Shown piece after piece: positions 58,696 through 64,000 of a stretch of 64,000 nt of DNA. Below the pieces are notes generated by a model. That model searched no databases and was not told the origin of the DNA. It saw nothing but the letters and a program-made list of their open reading frames with translations. This stretch comes from Calonectria ilicicola (lineage: Eukaryota > Ascomycota > Sordariomycetes > Hypocreales > Nectriaceae). The first letter of the stretch is position 1. Each line of letters begins with the position of its first letter. Location of the stretch: positions 5,084,001-5,148,000 of the forward strand of contig CP085832.1 of assembly GCA_020809705.1 (NCBI GenBank), read 5' to 3'. Position numbers and translations under genes: made by a program.

Positions 58696-60554
58696 ATGTA
58701 CATGATAAGCGAGCGCCCTAGACAAGCGAGCGCCCCAAAAATCCCTCATATATAATACAAACCATTTAATTAAATACTTCTTAATAATTAATAATATCCT
58801 AATTAAATATTAAAGTTAAAACTCTCCTTTCCTTTTAAGCCCTTTAAAGGAACCTAAAATTAAGTTTATAAAAAGTAGAAGTAGTTTATAGAGTAAGTTG
58901 TTGGTAGTTGTGTTATTAGTAAAAGGGAATTCAGTTTTAAAGTGATATTATTCCTAATTTATAAAAGCTATCTGATCTAGAAGAAGAGATTATTATTAAC
59001 TTTATTCTAAACCTAGATTTATAAGGATTTCCTCTCTAGCTTTATAGTATTAAAAAAATAATTAATTAATTATTTATTAATTAAAATATATTATCTATTA
59101 GTAAGTATTAGGCTTTAAACTTTATTAAGTATTACTTAAAGTTTAAAATATATTTCTTTTATAAATATAATTATAAGAGGGCTAAATGTAAAAATATAAA
59201 GATTATTAATAATTAGTTTTAGCTTATATTAAATATAATTAGAAAGTATAATATTTAATTAGATAATATATATAATTTTGATAAGATTGGCTTTATAATA
59301 GGTATTATTGTAAGTGGAATGGTTATAATAGATGTAGAAAGACATTTAAATCCAAAATTAATCCAACCTAGAAACTAAAAATAAATAATAGTAATTTAAA
59401 CTATTAACATAAGAGGCTAGGCTATTCTGCCATTTCTTATTACTATAGGCTAATATTATTTTACCAATTAGTATTAAGAAAGCAATCTTTTAGATAATTA
59501 AGTTATTATAATTACCTAAAATAGCTAGATTAATAATAAAGTAGATCTTAAGTAATTAAAGTACTTTAATTATTATATAAGTAATTAATTAATTAATTAT
59601 TATTATATTTTAATTCTTAATAATTATAAAAGTTATTATTTAATTTAGTTTAAGGAATATTATAAGGATAATAAAATTATTATATTTTATATATTACCTA
59701 ATTTATTTTATTTACTTTAGCTACTTAATATTATATACTTTAGATTATTAAAAATAATATATAAGAAGAAAATAAAGTATTTAATTAAATGCTTTATAAC
59801 TTATATTTCAAAGGCTAATTTTTTTTAGTCTTTTATAATATATATAAAGCTACTATAATAGAAAAGAATATTAAGGTAGGTTTTAAAAGAGCTAGACTTA
59901 ATCCTTTAGATCTAGAAAATATTATATCAAAGCTTAATATATAATTATAAACTTTAATATTATTTAATTAAGCAATTAATCTACCTACAATCTAGATATT
60001 AAAGACTCCAAAAACTATTACTAAGACTAGCTTATAGTCTAAGTACCTTATAAAATAAATTAAAAGGCTTTAAAATACCTCTTTAAAGTCTATTATTAAG
60101 GTATTATAATTACTTTCTAAGGGAATAAAGAAAATTATATATAAGATAATATTATTAAAATCAAAAATACAAGATTTTAAATAAGTAAATAAAATACTTA
60201 GTAAATACTATAGAGCAAAGAGAACCTAACTACAAAATAGAAGGATAATAATAGTAACTAATACAAAAAAAGTAATTAATTAAATAGATATAAATATATA
60301 AATATAGGTAAAAATATTGTAAAGTAATAGTTAAGAGAAGTTAGTATAATTAAGGGAGCGGCATTATAATACTTATAGTAAAATTAATTATAATATAAAA
60401 ATATATTAAATAATTATTAAGATCTCTGAGGAAGAGAATAATAATTAGAATTAATTAATTGGATGTTTTATAGTATTTTTATTTTAGTTTGAAAATAGGG
60501 TATAGTAAGAAGTAGGGCGCTTGCTTGTCTGGGGCGCTCGCTTATCATGTATGT
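58696..60554 (+). mobile_element. pogo/Fot1-like DNA transposon, RIP-inactivated
   Basis: 1859 bp flanked by TA (58694-58695 and 60555-60556). The inverted ends include CATGATAAGCGAGCGCCC followed by a second AAGCGAGCGCCC unit, mirrored at 60514-60554. Size, TA target and transposase relics fit the Fot1/pogo branch of Tc1-mariner. It inserted into the inverted element B fragment, which continues at 60557. Its ends match the 443-bp MITE at 18260-18702. Confidence 0.85.
58950..60300 (+). pseudogene. Decayed pogo/Fot1 DDE transposase
   Basis: Near 59270-59380 the frame reads YNFDKIGFIIGIIVSG and later NPKLIQPRN, the RIP-altered form of the pogo NFDETGF...SIQPGNRE stretch. Near 59620-59650 LLILDNYKSY stands for LLILDGHESH, the second catalytic motif. 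KIIIFYILPNLFYLLQLLNI follows, matching the PPHSSHLLQPLDV region. Many stops; limits approximate. Confidence 0.75.
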
Positions 60555-60556
60555 TA

Positions 60557-61245
60557 AATAAAATAATTATAATTATAATAATTTATCTATAAGATATTCT
60601 TGTATTTTTTATATATTATATTTAATCTAGAATTATTATCTTTATATTAGATAGATTAGGGATTAAGGTTTTCTAATTACTATTTACTTTAGGCTAATAG
60701 GAAGACCTTATCTCTATCCTATAAAGGTTCTTTAATTTATTAAGTTATTCTTTTTATATTAATTATCTATTTTCTTTTTCTATTTTTATTATAAGTATAG
60801 ATATCCTATTATATTAAAGTATTATTAATATAAATGTCTAGTATAGATACTAGAATCCTTATTTCTTTAGTTTATTTAAATTATTTATATAGTAAATAGG
60901 TTATTTCTTCTTCTTAAATTAATTATATCTTATAAATAGCTTTATTAATTTTTTATTATAAAGTAAATTTAATCTTATAAAATTTATAATTTTTTTTTAT
61001 TATTTAATAATTATAATTAATTTATATTTAATAATAATAATAAAAGTGGTTTTTCTAATAGTATTATTTCTTTCTTCTAGTATTAAGGTTTACTTATTTT
61101 TTCTAAGAAAGGTTTTAATAATATTAAATTATTTTTCTTTTTAAATAGATTTAAATTGGTTTCCTATCTTTAAGAAGTAATATTTAAAAGACTTATATCA
61201 TTTCTTTTTATAATTAAAATATATAATCTTAATTTTATTATATTT
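60557..61245 (-). mobile_element. Inverted fragment of element B, part 2
   Basis: Reverse complement continues the match to element B from about 8510 down to about 7840 (gag knuckle side). It carries only a single copy of the segment that is tandemly duplicated at 8441-8608. It stops abruptly at about 61246, where another element begins. Confidence 0.7.
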
Positions 61246-61248
61246 GTT

Positions 61249-64000
61249 ATAACTCTTCTCTAGATACATTAGACCAACAAGTCACATATAGCTTTCAACC
61301 TTCTATAAGTAGAAGCTACCTAATAATATAAAGAAGACAAGTAATATTCAATCTTATATTACAAGACCTACCTTTCTATATTATAAGGCAAAATATTACA
61401 TCTAACCTTCTATTAGCTAATATTAACTTATTATATTAAAGATCTTATTATTTTATCTAATTACTTACCTTTAATTAGAATCTATATATTAAATACTAAC
61501 TATATTTAAAAGTATAATAAATAATAATAATTATTAAGTTTTAAATTAAATAGCTTTAGTCTAAAGAAAGAATATAAAAACTAAATAAAATAAAGAAATT
61601 TACTCTCTTATAAATAAAACTAATCAAGTAAGAAGAAAGTTTAACCTACCAACCAAGTAATTAACCTAATTAAATATTAGGTTAATCAAATTAACTACTA
61701 TATATAAATTCTAAGAATTCCTTAGTTACTACCTTAAATTCTTTATTAAAGAAAAGAGACTTACTAATATAATTGCCCTTAATAATCTAGAGGCCCTATC
61801 CAGCTAGGAATATAATAAAAGCAACTAATTTATAATAATAGGAGTCCTATAAGAAGAGAAATCTCTAGAATATTAGAATATAATAGATCTCTATACTATT
61901 AAAACTGTCTAAAACTTAATTAAAAAGATCATTATTAAAGTAAAAAATAAAGGAATCTTGCCTTATAAATTAGATTATTTTATATATATTTTCTTAAAGA
62001 AATTAAAAATAAAAGAAAATCTAAAATTAATTTTTAAAAACACTTAAATAATTATTTAAATAATAAAAATAATAATATTAAGATCTTAATTTAATTTAAT
62101 CTTAGAAGAAAGGCTAGTATTATTAAATACTACTTATATTTATAGGAGTCTAGTTAACCTTAACAAATAAGAGGCTATATTAAGTAGAGGTATTCTAACC
62201 TTAGTTATATTAAACCTATTCTAGGAACTATAGGAGATAAGTTCAAATACTACTAATCTTAATATTTAAAAATTAGAAGGATTAGGAGAAATAATAAAAC
62301 TACTATTAAAGAATAAAATAAAAAAAATACTAAAAAACTTATAATAGAAACTAAAAATAGTGAACCTAGTTAAAAGGAATAAAGCTATTAATTAATTAAT
62401 TAAATTAATAGGCAAATTAAATCTAAGCCTAGTTAGTAGATAGAAGAAAGATAAGGGTTAGAATAAGTCCATTCTACTCTATTCTTTTATATTAAAAAGT
62501 ATTAATAAATTAAATATAACTTTCTTATAATTAAAATTAATATTATTTAAGATTAAAAAAGAACTATTTTATATTATTTTTAGATTAAGAGATAATATAG
62601 AATATTAATAAAAGAAATTTTATTTAAAATTATTAATAAGGAACTAAATTATAGATTATATTAAAATAAATAAAACTACTTAATAAGAAATTAGAATTAG
62701 TAGAATATTAAAATTTAAAAGTATTTAAAAGTAATTAATTATTTAGATTAAAAATATTAGTTTTTTCTAGCTTAATAATAAAATAAAAAAAGTTAAGGAA
62801 GAAGGACTTTAATATAATAATAAATAAATCATCTTTATAAATATTAAAATATAAATTTAAGTAATTAGATCTACCTAGAAGAACAATTTAGATATTAATT
62901 ATAACTACATCCAATAAAATATTTAAAATCTACTTTAAAGATTTATATTAAAATAATACTATTACTAATTAAATCTAGAAAAATAAAGAAGATTTATAAT
63001 AACTATTAAAATCTTTTTTAATATAATTTAAAAGGAATTTAGAATAAAAAAGAGGTAAATAATGCATTAGATAAAGATAGCTAGATATAACCAATAAAGT
63101 ATCCTAGATAATATCCTAATATATAATTTTATCTCTTAGATATTTAGCTAAATAAGATTAATAGAATAGATAGAAGAGCACCAACTTTTAATAGTAATAT
63201 ATAACCAATTAGTAATAGATCTATAGCTATTATACCTAAAATTAATAGAAAGTAATATTTAAAATAATTATATTAAGAAGATTAATAAAATCTATAAAAA
63301 GCTATAAGAAAAGTTAGAAGATAAGTAATAATTAAAAGATTAAATAATACTTTAAAATCTAAAAATAAATATTAGAAAGATATATATAATAATTAAAGAA
63401 AAAAGTAAAAAAGATTAAGTAAATTAGAATTAATAAGATAAAAGATACTATCCTTCTTACTAATAAATTAAATTAAAGAAAGAGTATAGTTATAGTAATA
63501 TTAAGAATAATAAATATTTTAAATAAAAGTTAAATAGTAAATAATAAAAAGAAAAAGTAGAAAAAGATTCTAATAATAATTAAAGGAATCTAAGAAGAGA
63601 AAAAATAATTAAGTTAATTATTATTATAAGTTATTATATAATAGATTAAGAAGTTAAAATCTATAGTATTTTAATTATTATTAATTATAATAATATAAAA
63701 AAGAAAATTGATAATATATCTTTAAAACTTACTTTTATTAAAATAAAAGAGATTTCTATATTTAAGGGTATAACTGCTTAAATTTATTATAAATAGAAAT
63801 AGAATCTAGAAAATAGGAGACTAATTAGTAGCCTTTATTAAAATAGTAATACTAACCAGCCTAGAAGAACTTAAGACCTATCTAAAAATGGCTAGTTTCC
63901 TCCGCCAAGGAATACTATAGTTCAAAGTAAAAGTAAGGCTATTATAAAGAAGAAAAATAAAATTATTATAAGAAATTAGAAAAAATAATAAGATCCTATT
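61249..64000. mobile_element. Further LTR-like element, RIP-decayed, running off the right edge
   Basis: The homology to element B breaks at TGTTATAACTC (61249), the same TGTTATRAC beginning as the LTRs of B, C and the solo LTR. The first 450 bases are less decayed and C-rich. After that, A/T-rich plus-strand sequence with no intact frame extends to the edge. Around 63430-63480 tyrosine codons at knuckle-like spacing hint at gag. Without the other end, its type and length stay open. Confidence 0.45.

Larger units (their letters stand above)
57303..64000. other. Right-hand RIP-decayed AT block
   Basis: About 6.7 kb of nearly pure A/T containing an inverted fragment of element B, a pogo/Fot1-like transposon and part of another element. 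No host gene visible. The first 200 bases (57303-57520) are unassigned relic sequence. Confidence 0.8.

Overview
The window looks like nuclear DNA of a filamentous ascomycete (Pezizomycotina). Protein-coding genes have short GT-AG introns of about 45-85 nt with CTRAY-like branch points. The families are typical of moulds: an AlcR-like regulator, Zn2Cys6/fungal_trans factors, a Dip5-type permease, a TRI12-type MFS pump, a Baeyer-Villiger-type monooxygenase, a pectin lyase and a small cysteine-rich secreted protein. Two blocks (about 3.8-19.3 kb and 57.3-64.0 kb) are almost pure A+T and carry heavily decayed transposons. The decay fits repeat-induced point mutation (RIP), with CpA changed to TpA on either strand.

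Layout. 1-2516: an AlcR-like regulator on the minus strand, cut by the left edge. 3826-19291: a nest of three LTR retrotransposons whose limits I could define by LTR pairs and 5-bp target duplications (TSDs). Outer element C (TSD CATTT) contains element A (TSD ATTAT), which sits inside C's 3' LTR. A contains element B (TSD GAAAC). C also holds an unmutated 135-bp solo LTR (TSD ATACC), and A holds a 443-bp MITE (TSD TA). 19.3-57.2 kb: the gene-bearing segment. 57.3-64 kb: a second decayed block with an inverted fragment of element B, split by a complete but dead 1.86-kb pogo/Fot1-like transposon that shares its terminal repeats with the MITE, then a further element running off the right edge.

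Genes. Between 21 and 32.5 kb there are five consecutive minus-strand genes: a Zn2Cys6 factor, a polyol-type short-chain dehydrogenase (SDR), an acetoin/diacetyl-reductase-like SDR, a dicarboxylic-type amino-acid permease and a 2-oxoglutarate/Fe(II) dioxygenase-like protein. They could be a small uptake and catabolism cluster, but that is inference from order and family. A CTF1-type regulator apparently without a zinc cluster follows, then a secreted pectin lyase. Next is a divergent pair, a carboxymuconolactone-decarboxylase-like protein and a SnoaL-like protein, and then a 1135-residue protein with five CxxC modules. The last group is an MFS pump, a flavin monooxygenase and a divergent Zn2Cys6 factor. 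It resembles an export/oxidation/regulation mini-cluster, but the regulator carries an apparent one-base frameshift. A small secreted cysteine-rich protein sits at the border of the right AT block.

All exon boundaries were worked out by eye from splice consensus, reading frame and family resemblance. No database search was run. Family assignments come from remembered conserved motifs.
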